Part shown: positions 47,440 to 59,430 of the stretch, piece after piece
Layout: every line of letters starts with the position of its first letter
How positions within the stretch are numbered: the stretch's first letter is position 1
Assembly: GCA_037127255.1 (NCBI GenBank)
Contig: JBANSL010000006.1
Location: 81,496,350 to 81,560,349, forward strand
Source: Persicaria tinctoria
Lineage: Eukaryota; Streptophyta; Magnoliopsida; Caryophyllales; Polygonaceae
Direction: 5' to 3'
Length of the DNA stretch: 64,000 bases
Translations under genes and position numbers: made by a program
The notes under the pieces: generated by a model
The model's database searches: none
What the model was told of the DNA's origin: nothing
The model's input: the letters and a program-made list of their open reading frames with translations, nothing else

Positions 47440-48370
47440 CAATCCTTAACATAGGATAATAGTTTTCTAAAAATCTTTGAAGACCGATGACCTTAATTCG
47501 AGGGTCAAAACACGTTGTTGTGAGAAAAATATCATAGTTTTTTTGTGTAGTTGGATAAGCATTTAGCCCTAGCCTCCTGTTGAACAAAAATACGCGAATA
47601 ATCGTACAACACATTTTATTTAATTTTTGATATTTGAGTTCGACCCCTTTTGGTTATCCTCTTGATTCGAAGTCCTATCGATACAAAGATTTGAGTGGTA
47701 TTTGTGATTTGGGTTGTACCCTAATTTTAGCGGGTTGCCTACGTATCTCTTGGAAGAGAATCAAGCCTCATGTAGTTCATAGTGGTAAACCAATTTGAAT
47801 TTTTGGTTCGGCGATTGCACCCAACAAGCTTAAGCTTTATGTCGAGCTACCTACGTACCTGTGTGAACGGGAACAAATCACCCGTAGTTCTTATATAGGA
47901 AAATTTGATTTAATTTGAGATGAGCGACTGAATCCGATACATATTAAATTTTAATATCGGATTTCCTACGTAAGTCGTAAAAGAGTATCAAGTCTTTACG
48001 TAGTTCTTTTGGATAAACCAAGTTTATATTTGACGGAACTTGATTTGAGGTTTAGACTCCGTTTTTTTATTTAGGAGTCGATTTGAGATTGACCCACTAG
48101 AATCAATTAGTAAAGAATATTTGACGAGTTTACTTTTATATTTTGATCAAACTCGAATTCTTAATTTATACCAATTATAATTCTTATATTTTAGCGGGTC
48201 GAATGTGTATTTAAACACATTTTACTTTCACGATTGCCAAAGCATATACACATTCATCAAACGAAAGTCTATCAATCCCAATTAGCAAATCTTTACTAGA
48301 AAACTTTTAATGTATTTCATGTTCTGCATAAGATTGAAGTATTTGAATGGACTAAGGCCCAAGATTTAAG
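47440..48370. other. Non-coding stretch with a three-fold CTACGTA repeat
   Basis: Contains the triple repeat listed separately (47730-48006) and otherwise AT-rich DNA with no gene. The module style is one I associate with LTRs of plant retroelements, but no ends could be assigned. Confidence 0.4.
47730..48006 (+). repeat. Three diverged copies of a CTACGTA...ACGTAGTTC module
   Basis: Copies at 47730-47778, 47845-47890 and 47959-48006, spaced about 115 bp apart. Each begins near CCTACGTA, passes a GAATCAA or AGTATCAAG word, and closes with GTAGTTC, so each module is also a weak inverted repeat. Confidence 0.65.
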
Positions 48371-48699
48371 CACTACTAGAAATTTGTTATTTAACATCAG
48401 GTAATAGCCGATGTCTTTCAAAAAAAAAATCGATGTCTATGTGGGTGATGTAAAAAGTCAAAAGTTTTTCACATCGGCCAGAACCCGATGTCTATATTAT
48501 TTATAACATCGTTCCTCATTATAAAAACGATGTTTTAATATGAAAGAGACATCACTTGTATAGAAATCCTACATATGTATATTCATTTTCTCTCTATAAT
48601 TTGTAATGTTATTTTTTCACACCAAATTTGGCTATATGGAATAAATACAAAACCGATGTTATTACATATATGGAAATCATTTTTAGTTTTAATGCCGTT

Positions 48700-48990
48700 G
48701 TTTATATATAGTAAAGACATCCTAAATTATTAATTAATCAGATGTGTTAAGTTCGTAAAACTAATGTGGTTAGTTCATAAAAATGATGTTTTTAATTCAT
48801 TAAAATGATGTGCTTAGTTCGTAAAACTGTTTTTTTTTACGCAAAGCTGATGTGTTTGATTTGTAAAACTGATGTTTTTAGTACGTAAAACTAATGTGTT
48901 TAGTTCGTAAAAGTGATCTCTTTTGTTACAATAAACCGATGTCTTTCGCCCGTAAACCCGATGTGCTAGCTTATGAAACGAAGCATTTTG
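48700..48990. repeat. CACTA-2 subterminal repeat array
   Basis: About a dozen degenerate copies of a roughly 20-bp unit of the form AAACTGATGTGTTTAGTTCGT. CACTA subterminal arrays of this kind are where the accessory transposase protein binds. A shorter related set (CCGATGTTAAA words) lies near the right end (52980-53110). Confidence 0.75.
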
Positions 48991-49588
48991 GTTCATAAAC
49001 CCAATATCCTGTCTATATACACACATACACCAGACCACAATACCAACCAAAGAGAACATATCTAACGTGCTAACTTATGAACCAAATTGTCTATATATAC
49101 ACATAATATATCAAAGTACCACAAGGAATGAAACATAAAAAAGACATTTATTAAACCTTCTGAGTTATCTTTCACCTGTGCAGATGCACCTGCATAAACC
49201 ATTACCAAATACCAATAATGAGAGATCCATTTGAGCATTTTAAATAAATCATATGAACAAGAAGATGTATAAACCCGGACAGGGAAAAGAAACATGATAC
49301 TCTTTAAAGAAGACCTCCTTATTGCCTAGTGAACTATCAGATTGTAGGTCCTATCCATCCAAATTCTTACAACCGGGAAGATTCATTAAATGCAGCATCA
49401 AGTCATACAAATCCACACCACATGACAATTTTAATGCACCGAAAAACCTCCAAAATCACCATTCAACAGTTAAAAAATAATCCCAACATCAAGCCTAAAT
49501 TAAGATAAAAGGGTTTAAAATCTCATTAGAAAGTGGAAATCTCAATTGTTTAGAGTTGTACCTATTATCTCAAAACGACGAAGGTTCA

Positions 49589-49785
49589 TTAGGCTTCCAA
49601 TCTTAAGTGCTTTAAATCCCTAACCGAGCTCGATAATTCCTCAAACTCAGAATAATTAAGATTGAGAATGCAGAGACACTCGAGGTTAGACAACAATCCC
49701 TTCAGAAAAGCTTTACTTACATAACCCGCAGGGCTGTCACCCACAATGATGGCAAGGTTCTGGCATTCATAGTTGAACCAAGGTA
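49589..49785 (-). pseudogene. Captured NLR-type leucine-rich-repeat fragment
   Basis: The minus strand reads continuously for about 65 codons to a TAA at 49589-49591: SPAGYVSKAFLKGLLSNL, then ECLCILNLNYSEFEEL, then SSSVRDLKHLRL. This is the first-repeat layout of plant CC-NBS-LRR resistance proteins, where LxxLxxLxLxxxxFxxLPxSIxxLxxL follows the linker. No P-loop or NB-ARC motif is present in the element, so only an LRR fragment was taken. It sits in the same orientation as the ERLIN exons, 1.1 kb further downstream on that strand. The parent gene is inferred from pattern only. Confidence 0.65.
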
Positions 49786-50899
49786 AAAAAACACAAGAAC
49801 AAGAACTGAGCAGAATGGTAAAACAACAGTCTTTCTTATTCTAGCATTTACCATGGCACCCTCCATTCTTGGCTGTAGTTAGAAACAGGGTAAAAAAACA
49901 CAAGAATGACAACAAATAAATTGATGAAGATGTGAGAGAGACATCTGATGTCAAGGACGTAAGATTTTGTTAGGCATGCATAAGTTAATGCAGATACGGA
50001 CATTCATATTCACATATACAATAACCTAAATCTGGTACTTTTAGAGAGAAAATGCATCGTCTGGTTGGAAAATTAGAATGACCAATGACCACCTTATGAT
50101 GAAAATGCATCGTATTGCTGATAAGCTACTAGTGCTACCATATATAAAGCTGAACTAGATAAATTCAATTACCCCAAAGTTACCTGAGTGCCAATCAAAA
50201 GGAAAACATAAGCTACTAGCTAGTGCTATCTCCAAATAAAGTTCTCGGCTTGCCAGAATTTCCTAACCCTTGTGCTTTATATAACAATGAGATATAGAGA
50301 GTACATAGTTTACCTCTTATTATTATTATTATTATTTTTAAAAGAATGAGATATGTAACACAACATATCTGCTATACCAGATATTTTGACAAAAGAATGA
50401 AGAACCATATTCATTAGACATTAATCAATCGAAACGAGTTCATACCATTGACATTCATCAATAAGAATACCATCACGAATATCCAGAGATATCAATTGCA
50501 CCAAAGAAGTCACTTTGTTTAACACAATGACAAGGGAGGGTGGATGAAATAGGTCATGGTTAAATCAAACTTGCCTTATACCAACCACGTGTTTAAAGTC
50601 ATCCTCTAGTGCTCATATCATTTACTTGTAAAAATTAAACTTGGGATTTCCCCTGCAATGTGTCTTAAAGGAAATAGCTTTGTACAAAATCAATTTGTAG
50701 TGAAACGAGAAAATTAGAATCGGTTAGGACAAAGAAAGCTTACCGAAATAAAGCCGAGTCTCATTGATGCATAGTTTGATTTGGTAACAGATGCATAAAA
50801 TTGCTTGAAGAATGAACGTTGATAAGTTATTCAAGAAGAAAAAGTTCATGAAATTGTGCACAAACCAATTACCGAAACATACGAGATCAACTAGTTCCC

Positions 50900-52006
50900 C
50901 TCAATCTGGTGCATCCTCTTTGTGCTTTCTCCCTCCATAAGGTTCTGCTCCATCATTATCCTGCAAACATTAGCCTTCTTTTCTGCTTCATATATGGCCA
51001 TCTACTTTTGTGTCTTTGCCTCTTTCTTTGCAACTTTTTGCTTCTCAATAGCTATGAAGACCTATATGATACACAGAAGTTAAGAAAATATTTCACTTTT
51101 AAACCAAGTGTAATAATAGCTTCAGAGATAGATTAAGAAGCATCCAATCCAATCATATCAGTAATTTTCAAGAAATAAAACCTACAAACATCATGTAAAA
51201 ACCCAAGTTTTAAGGATGTGAATGTGCCATGTACTGGTTTAAGATAACTTTACACAGTTAAGTATTTCATTAATCAATAAATAATATTTTCTTATAGGTT
51301 CTGGGTTCTACTATATATCAACAAACCAAAATCCCATAAAAAAACATTGTTGGATCCTCTATGGAACTTTGATCCATCTTCAAACTTATTAACCAATTTC
51401 TCCATATATATGTTTAAATTTCAGTCAATCAGCCACTTGCACGGTTAAAATGAAATATTTGATAGGAAACGCTGCATTTCAGTTAATCAGCCATTTGACA
51501 ATGAATCATTTACTGAAGCACCAATGAACAAATGGTCATGAATAAATCAAAGTGTCAAAACTACATGACATGTAGAGAAGTAGCATAAATTTGAAGCTGC
51601 ATTAAAATTTCAAATCAGACATTTTCTCAAACAGGTGGTAGGCATGCCACTGTATTGTGAGCATGAAACGAGCTTGCAACTGCAAATTTCAATGGATTCC
51701 TGATAATTTCCATTAATCTAGTAATACTAAAACCATCTTAAGACTAACTACAATTCACAAGCTTGAATTGAGAAATTGATGCAACAACACAACTTACGTA
51801 ACAGTGTATTACAACCTTGATAAAAGAAAGCACAAATTCAAATTTATTGCGCATGGATCGTGTCAAAGTCAGGGGTAAATTGGTAGTATCAGGATAAACC
51901 TTAAAGGCACGGAGAATTGTACCTGGATCATTTATTTTCTTAAGAAGATCACCACCACTCCAGTATACACCAACATGGCCTTTCTGGCACTTGATGCAGA
52001 ATACTC
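50900..52006 (-). pseudogene. Captured ERLIN (SPFH/prohibitin family) gene fragment, two exons
   Basis: Exon a (51923-52006, minus) reads HVGVYWSGGDLLKKIND and closes at a GT donor (CCAG/GTAC). Exon b (about 50900-51061, minus) opens after ATATAG and reads VFIAIEKQKVAKKEAKTQK, a TAG stop, then MAIYEAEKKANVCRIMMEQ. Both match my memory of the start and central helical part of plant erlin-like proteins, which are ER membrane SPFH proteins linked in animals to ERAD. The intron between them is retained, so the capture was at the DNA level. The stop and the missing middle exons make it non-functional. It lies inside CACTA-2. Confidence 0.8.
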
Positions 52007-52193
52007 CAGCTATTATTATCGGAAGACATAGATGATATCTATTAAAATTTGAAGTCAAAGTTCCAGTTTCAGAAAACGAAATTGAATGATTCAAATCATA
52101 AACTGACATCCTTACAACATTTGACTAAATCCTAAAGTATGCTTTCCAGTAGGAAAAAATCAGACAATGGTAAACTAGTAGTATCAGGATAAG

Positions 52194-52250
52194 ATTACTC
52201 ATATGGCTTCCTAGTTTTTCCATCTTCATCAATTAGCTCAAACACATCAA
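52194..52250 (-). other. Small exon-like segment, parent unknown
   Basis: After an acceptor (TTGCAG) the minus strand reads VDVFELIDEDGKTRKPYE and meets a GTAATC donor. It looks like a coding exon, but I do not recognise it. It lies upstream of the ERLIN exon a in the same orientation and could be another captured piece. Confidence 0.4.
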
Positions 52251-52438
52251 CTGCAATTGTAAATACAAGCATAAATATAATTGCAAAACATCAAAGAAAT
52301 CAGAACATGAAAGTTTGCGGGGGTAGGGAATGCGAGAAATAGGAGAGCACTAGAGAACTTACAGGGTATGTTGAGTGGTGTATTGCACAACTCCTCTACT
52401 GACCTCAAAACCCTAGATTATATTGCTTGACTGGGCCT

Positions 52439-52860
52439 CTAGGTTGAATCATTGAGTAAGGCCACACTCCCATTGTTATTCACAACGTCTCTTAGGGTGT
52501 CGTCCTTCATCATTGCCTGAAAATTAGGGTTAAGATTAGGGATTTTACGGTGAAATAAGGGGGAGGGAGAGGAAGTGCAAGAAAAGACGAAGAACATAAT
52601 GAAGGGGGGAGAGTGCGGGAGATGAAGCGAGACTACGAGAGGTGTCGTGCTCTCCCTGGTGGCGGATCGAGAACGACGACGCTCACTCCCAAGGGAGATA
52701 GTGAGGGTGAAGAGGATGACAGCTCCACGCAACATCCAGGATTTGGCCGTCGGAGAGAAGATAAGAAGAGCGGAGTCGGGATTCGGTCGCCGGAGAATAG
52801 AGTCCTGCAACTTCCACTGGGAGAGAGAGTTGAGGAAGGGTTGGTTTTCTGAGATGAAGA
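52439..52860 (-). other. GC-rich first-exon-like block of CACTA-2
   Basis: Overlapping ORFs on both strands (123 codons minus; 79 and 83 plus) in a GC-rich island near the right end. The minus orientation agrees with the captured exons and would make this their leader and first exon. No domain is recognised. Confidence 0.35.
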
Positions 52861-53123
52861 ATGGAGAAAGAATGAAGAAAGAAAGAATCGCCTTCTAAAA
52901 TTTGTTTGAGCGGGTGTTCAAATGATTTCAGGTTTTGCTCCGCGCCTTCTAAACTTTTTTAAAAAAAAAACATATATTTAACATCGGTGAAATAAATGAC
53001 ACAATGTTTATTCTTTTATTTATATCGCGAATTTAAAAACCGATGTTAAAAAACTGTTTAACATGGCAGGTTTTTCTGCCTGATGTTAATTAGCCGATGT
53101 TAAATAGCAGAATTCTAGTAGTG

Positions 53124-53517
53124 AAGCCCAATTTTAATCCCACCACCTCCTTAGTCAAAAAAGAAGCTACGTATTTTTTTTTTCTGTAAACTTAGCCAGC
53201 TAGCCATCCTTCTTTCTCTTATCGATAGACCACCATTGAAGATCACCTGTCCTGGCATCATTCGACAACGGCAACACAGCAGCAGAGAGCTCTCAGCTCG
53301 GGCGCTCGCATCAGGAGGAGGGAGATGCGTCGGGCTTTAACAACCAGAAAATCGCCACGAGTATTTCGCCCCTAGGTATGCTCTAGGGTTTTTTTCTAAT
53401 TAGCAATTTTCAAGCCTCAATTTACCATTTAGTTTAAGATTTGGATGGTTTGAACTCCAAATTTTGAGTTCTCTCTTCCATCTACTTCCAAGCAAATATT
53501 CAATTTCGAAATTTGAC
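53124..53517 (+). other. Exon-like leader of an unidentified gene remnant
   Basis: GC-richer DNA from about 53230 to 53376 includes a short frame MRRALTTRKSPRVFRP. It closes at TAG/GTATGCTCTAGGG, a donor-like site followed by intron-like T-rich DNA. It may be the first exon of a dead or non-coding gene on the plus strand. Confidence 0.3.
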
Positions 53518-53602
53518 CGATTTCGGTTTCAATTTCTAGGGTTTTAGTTTGTGCCATTTGGGGCGTTTTGGTTGAAGTGATTGAAAGAGGAGGCCGATTT
53601 GA

Positions 53603-53635
<33 letters not shown>

Positions 53636-54210
53636 CTGAAAACGCACAAGCCGAGAGGATACCAATCAACCGAGAACTATCAATTTAGGTATGTGGACTT
53701 CTGGAAACTTTAGTCAAAATTTTGTTTCTATGTTGTTTGCTTTTTTTTTTCTTTTGTTGATCGTTTAGCTAATGCTTGAATTTATCTTGATCAAACTAGC
53801 AAGTTTTTTTGCTTTCATCGGAACTTTTCTGTTTGCAACCTTTCATTTTGGCTGGCTCCATAATTGCCTGGCTGATTTTAGTTTCAATTTCCAAGCTTTA
53901 AGATTGTGTCATTTGAGGCATTTTGGCCTGAGTGATCAAAAGAGTAGGCTCAGTGGATGCTTGGGGTGACTGAGAACAATAAACTAAACTAATACCAATC
54001 AACAGAGAACTTGTCAATTAGGTATGTGAATTTCTGGAGATTTTACTCCAAAATTTAATTCTCTGTTGTTTTTTTTAGTTAGTCATTCAGCTTTAATGCC
54101 TGTATTTAACTTGATTAAACTGGCACTTGCTTCCTTGATTGGATGTTGTTGTTGTTGTTTTCCTTTGCAATCTCTCATTTCACCTGGATTTATAAATTTA
54201 CCAACTTTAT
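53518..54210 (+). repeat. Tandem duplication of about 340 bp
   Basis: Copy 1 (about 53518-53870) and copy 2 (about 53872-54210) align with many differences, sharing TTTCAATTTC, GTCATTTGAGGC-like and ATACCAATCAAC words and a repeated AATTTAGGTATGTG or CAATTAGGTATGTG donor-like site. Confidence 0.65.
53616..53635 (+). repeat. Run of 20 G preceded by 10 T
   Basis: Uninterrupted G-homopolymer in copy 1 of the 340-bp duplication; the second copy has no such run. Its length is likely uncertain in the assembly. Confidence 0.95.
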
Positions 54211-55203
54211 ACAATTTTAGGAAAACTTTCAGGAACTTAAGATTTAATATCCTTCTCACCGATTTTAGTTCCAGTTTGTGAGAATTCATTGAGTTCATTT
54301 GTTAGAACTTTGTTTAGGGAAATTTTAACATAACTTAGCCATTGATTAGGACAGTTTTACTGTAATTTCAAAGTCTCATGTCTGGCTGGAATGTTTTTCT
54401 CTGCTTATATGAGATTGCTAGTTGGCCTGTTTAGGAAAATTGGGCAGCATTTTGCCCTCTTTTAGAGTGATTTACTCATCCCGGAACACAAACCCTTTCT
54501 TAAAGCTCAATGCTTTATAAGAGGGGGCGTCAAGAATCCCATATATGAACAAGACCGGAGGTACAGGACTACCTTCTCTTTCTTTCTTGTTGTTTGCTGA
54601 AATTTTGTGCTCTCTTTCTCTCTTTTTTCTTTATGCAGTAAAGCTTCCTTATACAGTTTTTTAAAACTGCAGCAGTTACTGCACAGTTGAGCAGTTACTC
54701 AATTTAAGCCTTGCTGGCTTTTCTTCTCTTTCTTCTTAATTTGTTTTCATTTATATATGCATATGTAGATGTCCTATAGCATGGTCCTATCCCACCATTT
54801 CTGTGGCTTTATTTTGGCCCATTATAGTTTAATTTTTATGCATCACTTTAATGACATTGTGCTTTCTTCACTTGCCTTTTCAGTAGGACACCCCATCTAC
54901 AGCTACAAGAGTTTGCAAACAAGCTACACTCGAAGACTCAACAAGTGACTTTTGTAGAAGTTGGTGAGCCTTGAATATTTGGCATTTGGCAAACGTATTA
55001 CCTTTTTACACTCATCATCGAGTCTTGTAAAACAAATGGAATGTTTGAAGTGTAATTCATACATTTGTTTGACATGTATATAATGACTCGATACATTTCC
55101 CATGAATGAATATGTATTTGTGTTGAATATCCTTGGCATGAAATTTCGCCTCCGAACACCTCCATCATAGCTTAGAAGATTGACGGTATATGCAACCCGT
55201 CAT
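54211..55203 (+). other. Exon-like fragments, no protein recognised
   Basis: There is a donor-like CCGGAG/GTACAG at 54559 and an acceptor TTTTCAG at about 54883, opening a segment to about 54970. After that comes AT-rich DNA with AATGAAT, as in a 3' end. Together with 53230-53376 this could be a spliced non-coding or dead transcript. Frames of 71 codons on either strand are unrecognised. Confidence 0.3.
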
Positions 55204-56375
55204 TTAGGGCACTCCATTGTACATTGTGTTAAAATAAAACAAATGTGAGGTAGGGGCATAAGCATGACTAAAATTTTTGCTAGCGTCATGAAAAACTTTA
55301 AAAACTTTCATGATGTCTTTAGCCTTTACCCAAATTTCACCAAAATCATCGAACCCTTTGATGTATTGGGTACGAAAGCAGATATGTAATCTCTGTACAA
55401 ATACGATTCGTGAATCATTAATTAAGAGGAGTTCCACCGGGTGGAAACATTAGGAAATTTCTTTGATCTCACCTTGTTTCGCTTACAGAAGGCCTTCACT
55501 GTTAAAGGAGCGTTTTACTCTTCCAGAGGGGCTTAAGAACAAAATAAATATGTTCGACATATGGTTGTAAATATCATAAACTTCCCGAACACATAAGTTT
55601 AAAATGTGAGGGTGAAACGGATGTGGAAAAATGTTCCTTCGGTTTGAGGGCTACAATATTGAATTCATTCTTCGATAGATCGAGGTCGTATTTGCAAAGG
55701 CATTGTCAACCAATTGGAAAAAATGTTTGGGTCAATTTATATTCTTGTAAAACAGTTAAAATTATATGAGCTATGCTACGAGCCGATTGTGACTCGTCAA
55801 ATAAGCAAAAAGCCAAAACTCTCTTGTGCAAAGTAATTAAGTTTTTCATCGACCCAATGACAAGTGATATCCATATAAGAGTACTCTAGCCAATTATCGG
55901 TCTAAATATCACTTCAAATTGAAACTTTTAAATAAGAGTGGTTTCAAAAGTACTCAGCTATTTATTGTTTTCGACATATAAAACTTTTCTCAATTTTCCT
56001 AGTGGCAGTTTGACGAGAAATAAGGTGGTAAGTAGGGTTAATGGTGTTACTCATCCAATTGTTAAAATGTAAACGATGTGCAAAGTCGTAAGCTAAACCT
56101 TCCGTAGCTACCATTTCCGCAAATTCATTACAACTATATTGGAAATCAGAACTAAATAAGCCATAAGGAAGAAGTTACGTAACCAGTTAATTGCGTCTAG
56201 ACTATCGCCATGCCTTATTTCTCGGGATGCTTGTTCTTGATTTGCCTCTTGTAGTTGTCATAGCCTTCTTCTTTGGGATACTTGTATGACGTACTGCAGA
56301 CATTGCACTGGGCCTTGCAACTTTCATCAGCTTGGAGCACACCCTTGGTAAACTAGTATTTGAAGATGACCGACG
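55204..56375 (-). pseudogene. hAT transposase pseudogene with BED zinc finger
   Basis: The minus strand, across several frameshifts and stops, reads a BED-type finger near 56365-56215 (AQCNVCSTSYKYPKEEGYDN, then KNKHPEK). Next comes YMDITCHWVDEKLN near 55860, the start of the hAT RNase-H-like core. Then a KFPNVSTRWNS word appears near 55450 and FGEIWVKAKDIMKVFKVF followed by ASKNFSHAYAPTSH near 55340-55260. This is the order of plant zf-BED/RICESLEEPER-type hAT transposases. The C-terminal dimerisation domain is not seen. Intact proteins cut and paste hAT elements; this copy is dead and truncated. It borders the Athila-2 LTR at about 56543. Confidence 0.75.
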
Positions 56376-57733
56376 TGTCTTCCTGGTTTGTTGGTTTGTT
56401 GACGGAGGGCAAAGTGTTGTGTGCTTTACCTCGCCACAAGATAATAATAATCCAAACCTATCACTCAGTAGAAATGGTAAGTCCTGACGTCGATCATCAG
56501 GGAGAATACCTTTCATGTGTACTTAAATTGCTAATAAGAGGGATGCGATCAAAATATAGTTGACTTCAAAGTAATTGAGCAATGTAAAAGTAGCAATGAT
56601 GAATTATTGTAATCAATTATAGGGAGATAGTTTCACCTGCGATTCGTCAATAATTGTTAGATCATTGATCCTTGACTCTATTCTATTTATCCTTAGTTGA
56701 TTAATCCGACCATGGATCTGAAATACCCTAAAGTATTTTTGGGTATTTCTATTTTAATTTAAATAAAAATAAGGTTAAATTTTTTAATAAAAGTATATTG
56801 TAGTAATTTGGGGTTGTATGAGTATAGAGAATTATTTATTCTCTATCTTGAACATTTAGATTTAAATAAAAGCATCTCTTGTCGTTTTGGAAATTTTGAA
56901 CCCAAAGGATATATTTAATTTTACCTTATGATATTTTATAAAGTTAAATAAATAGTTATTTAATTTTATAATATTATTTAAGGGTATAAAATATAACGTG
57001 TACGTTTAGTTATATAAATATATAGACTATAACGTAAGGCCGTACATATAGTATATATTATATATATATACGAATGTACACGTATGGGTGTTATATTATA
57101 TACACAGTATATATACGTACATATGTATATAATATATACGTATGCTATGTGTGTATACATATATGATATATATACACTACGTTATTTTCTATTGTCGAAG
57201 AATCGGATGAGTTTCTTATATTATACATAGTATAATATACATATACCGATCCACATGATATATATACCATTACGGGAGTATATAAATTGTACGTATATAC
57301 AATTTAAACGAAGTCAAATATGGGCCGAAGCCCAATTCCCTATCGCAGCCCAGCCCACTCAAGTAAGGCCTTCAGCTGGTTGAGTCAGTCGAGTGGACTC
57401 GGTCGAGTTGGCGAGTCGACTCCGTCTTCCACCTTCAAACGAGCAAATTCAAACTTGCAATTAATCGACGGTTTCGTCCCAATAATTGGGGAAATCAATG
57501 CCCATTGACTGCTATAGATAAGGACGTTGTGCTGGAAGCTCCAATCGATAGAATCCCATTGATTTCGCCGATGAATCATTAACGTCAATTCCCCACGTTT
57601 CGCGAAGTTCTCGGTCGTAACAGTCAAGTTAATGGACGAATTACACAGTAATGATGAATGGAATTGATTTGGCTAGTTAACTCGGAGATAACGGCGTCGT
57701 CAATTGATGGTTATCCACTCCGAGCGAGCTCAG

Positions 57734-57740
57734 TATAAAA
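57734..57740 (+). promoter_or_regulatory. TATA box of the solo-LTR-like element
   Basis: TATAAAA in the context GCTCAGTATAAAAGGGG, followed by a CT-rich, GC-rich leader. A typical plant LTR core promoter. It suggests the LTR reads on the plus strand. Confidence 0.6.
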
Positions 57741-59247
57741 GGGGAGTCACTCTCCACTTTTCGAGTGCAATTCGTCCACACCTCTCACAATCTAAGCTCT
57801 TCTCCTATTCCATCGTATTCCTTGAATCTCCAGAAGCAATTCTGTTCCAAAAATTAGTTCAATTACATACCAAATCCAAAACCCCCAAATTTGCTCCGCC
57901 CTCTTCGCCGTCGTCGGACCACCGGTACGCCGCCTTGCCACCACCGTGTCGATCGGAGTTGCACCTACTGAGGTCAGAGCCACCACCCACGGAAGTCGGA
58001 GCCACCGATCCACGTCGAGCCATCCGCGTCGAGCCCTCGTTGTCACATTCCAGTAGCCGTGACATCCTCACTGTGTACGTGTGTGTTGCAGCCCGGATTT
58101 GTGAAGAGGAAGGGTAAATCGCGCAATCAGCCCCCATACTTTCTGTTTTGGTAAAATATACCCCTAGTTCAATTCGAAAATTATCAAGATTAACCCACAG
58201 TTTTAGAATATATCTAACTCGCGTTAAATCTTAAAAATTCGCAGCGGTCAACTCAGAATCCAACACCCAGATTTCGATGAGGTCCTAACGAGGATCATAT
58301 TGGTATTATTTTCTGACTTTTAATTAATTCGATATTTCTTCGAATTAAATAAGTCAATTATTAAAATACCAATTAATTAATTTATTATTCGCATCTCGTA
58401 AATCATGTATGTAGATCCGCTGCCAATTTATTCAAATCTGTCACCAAGTCTTTGAAGTCCATAGTTGGTATCGAAATCCAACAAGGTGAAAAAGGCAAGT
58501 GACTTTCCGAGCCTTTCTGCTCACTTTGGTGCTTTCGTGTCTAGTTGTTTTCTTTCATTTGATTGCTTGCCAAGTTAAATAAAATAAATTACAATTCACC
58601 TGTTTTGTGTAATTTATTTAACAATCAGTTTGAATTTGGCAAGTAAAATTGGGTAAAGTTATTATTTGACCTTAATATAAAATAATAACATGGTTTACCC
58701 ACCATTTCTTTAAAGCGTGATTTATTATTGTTCTTTCATGCTAAAATAGTTAGGTATGGAACATGTTATTTCGTTGATGTTTCCATCCGTTATTTTATTT
58801 TATTTTATTTGGTATCCATGTTACCTTTAAATAATATGGATTACTTTTGTATTGTGTGATCACTTAAGATATGTCATTAATCAATAGTGAGAAGGTGAGG
58901 ATTGCGTGTTACGATCGAAACTCAATTGAATCAAGATCAGTGCAAGTAAAATGTATCAATCAATGCAAAGCAAAGTGAAAATAATGTGTGAAGTAGAGCG
59001 AAAGTGACGTGGTAGAGTCAGGTCGGAGCTGTTATTCTCCGGTCTTAAAGTTTCCTGAAACTAACACATTCCGAACGCGCATATATTATCTATCGGAATG
59101 TTACACTACCAAATAAAAAGGTTTTAGGTCGTTATCCGCTATTGAGAGCGGGACCGGTACGTATCCTATAATTGTTAATTAATTAAGAGGTGTGTGTCGA
59201 ATGAAATGTGTAACCTCTCAAAGTGTTAAAATGTGTAACATTATATA

Positions 59248-59430
59248 AAGTTGTGCCCAAACTATTCAACGTGAGGAAAGTGAAGTTGTGTACGTTCAAG
59301 CTATTCAACGCGAGAAAAGTGAAGTTGTGTTCAAGCTATTCAACGTGAGGAAAGTGAAGTTGTGTACGTTCAAGCTATTCAACGTGAGAAAAGTGAAGTT
59401 GTGCTCAAGCTATTCAATGTGAGGAAAGTG
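59248..59430. repeat. Minisatellite with alternating 35/39-bp units
   Basis: Five head-to-tail units starting AAGTTGTG and ending with a GTGAGGAAAGTG-like word. The units are 35, 39, 35, 39 and 35 bp; the longer form adds TACG after TTGTG, giving a 74-bp higher-order period. Confidence 0.9.

Larger units (their letters stand above)
48371..53123. mobile_element. CACTA-2: gene-carrying non-autonomous CACTA element (4753 bp)
   Basis: The left end is CACTACTAGAAATTTGTTAT. The reversed right end is CACTACTAGAATTCTGCTAT, and both continue TTAACATC. A 3-bp target duplication AAG lies at 48368-48370 and 53124-53126. Subterminal repeats follow both ends. No CACTA transposase is readable. Instead, the minus strand carries host-like exon fragments: an NLR-type LRR piece and two ERLIN exons. 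It is thus a Pack-CACTA type element. Confidence 0.92.

Noticed and set aside
56978..57160. 60-codon Tyr/Ile-rich minus frame
   Set aside because: Composed of TATATA-rich simple sequence.
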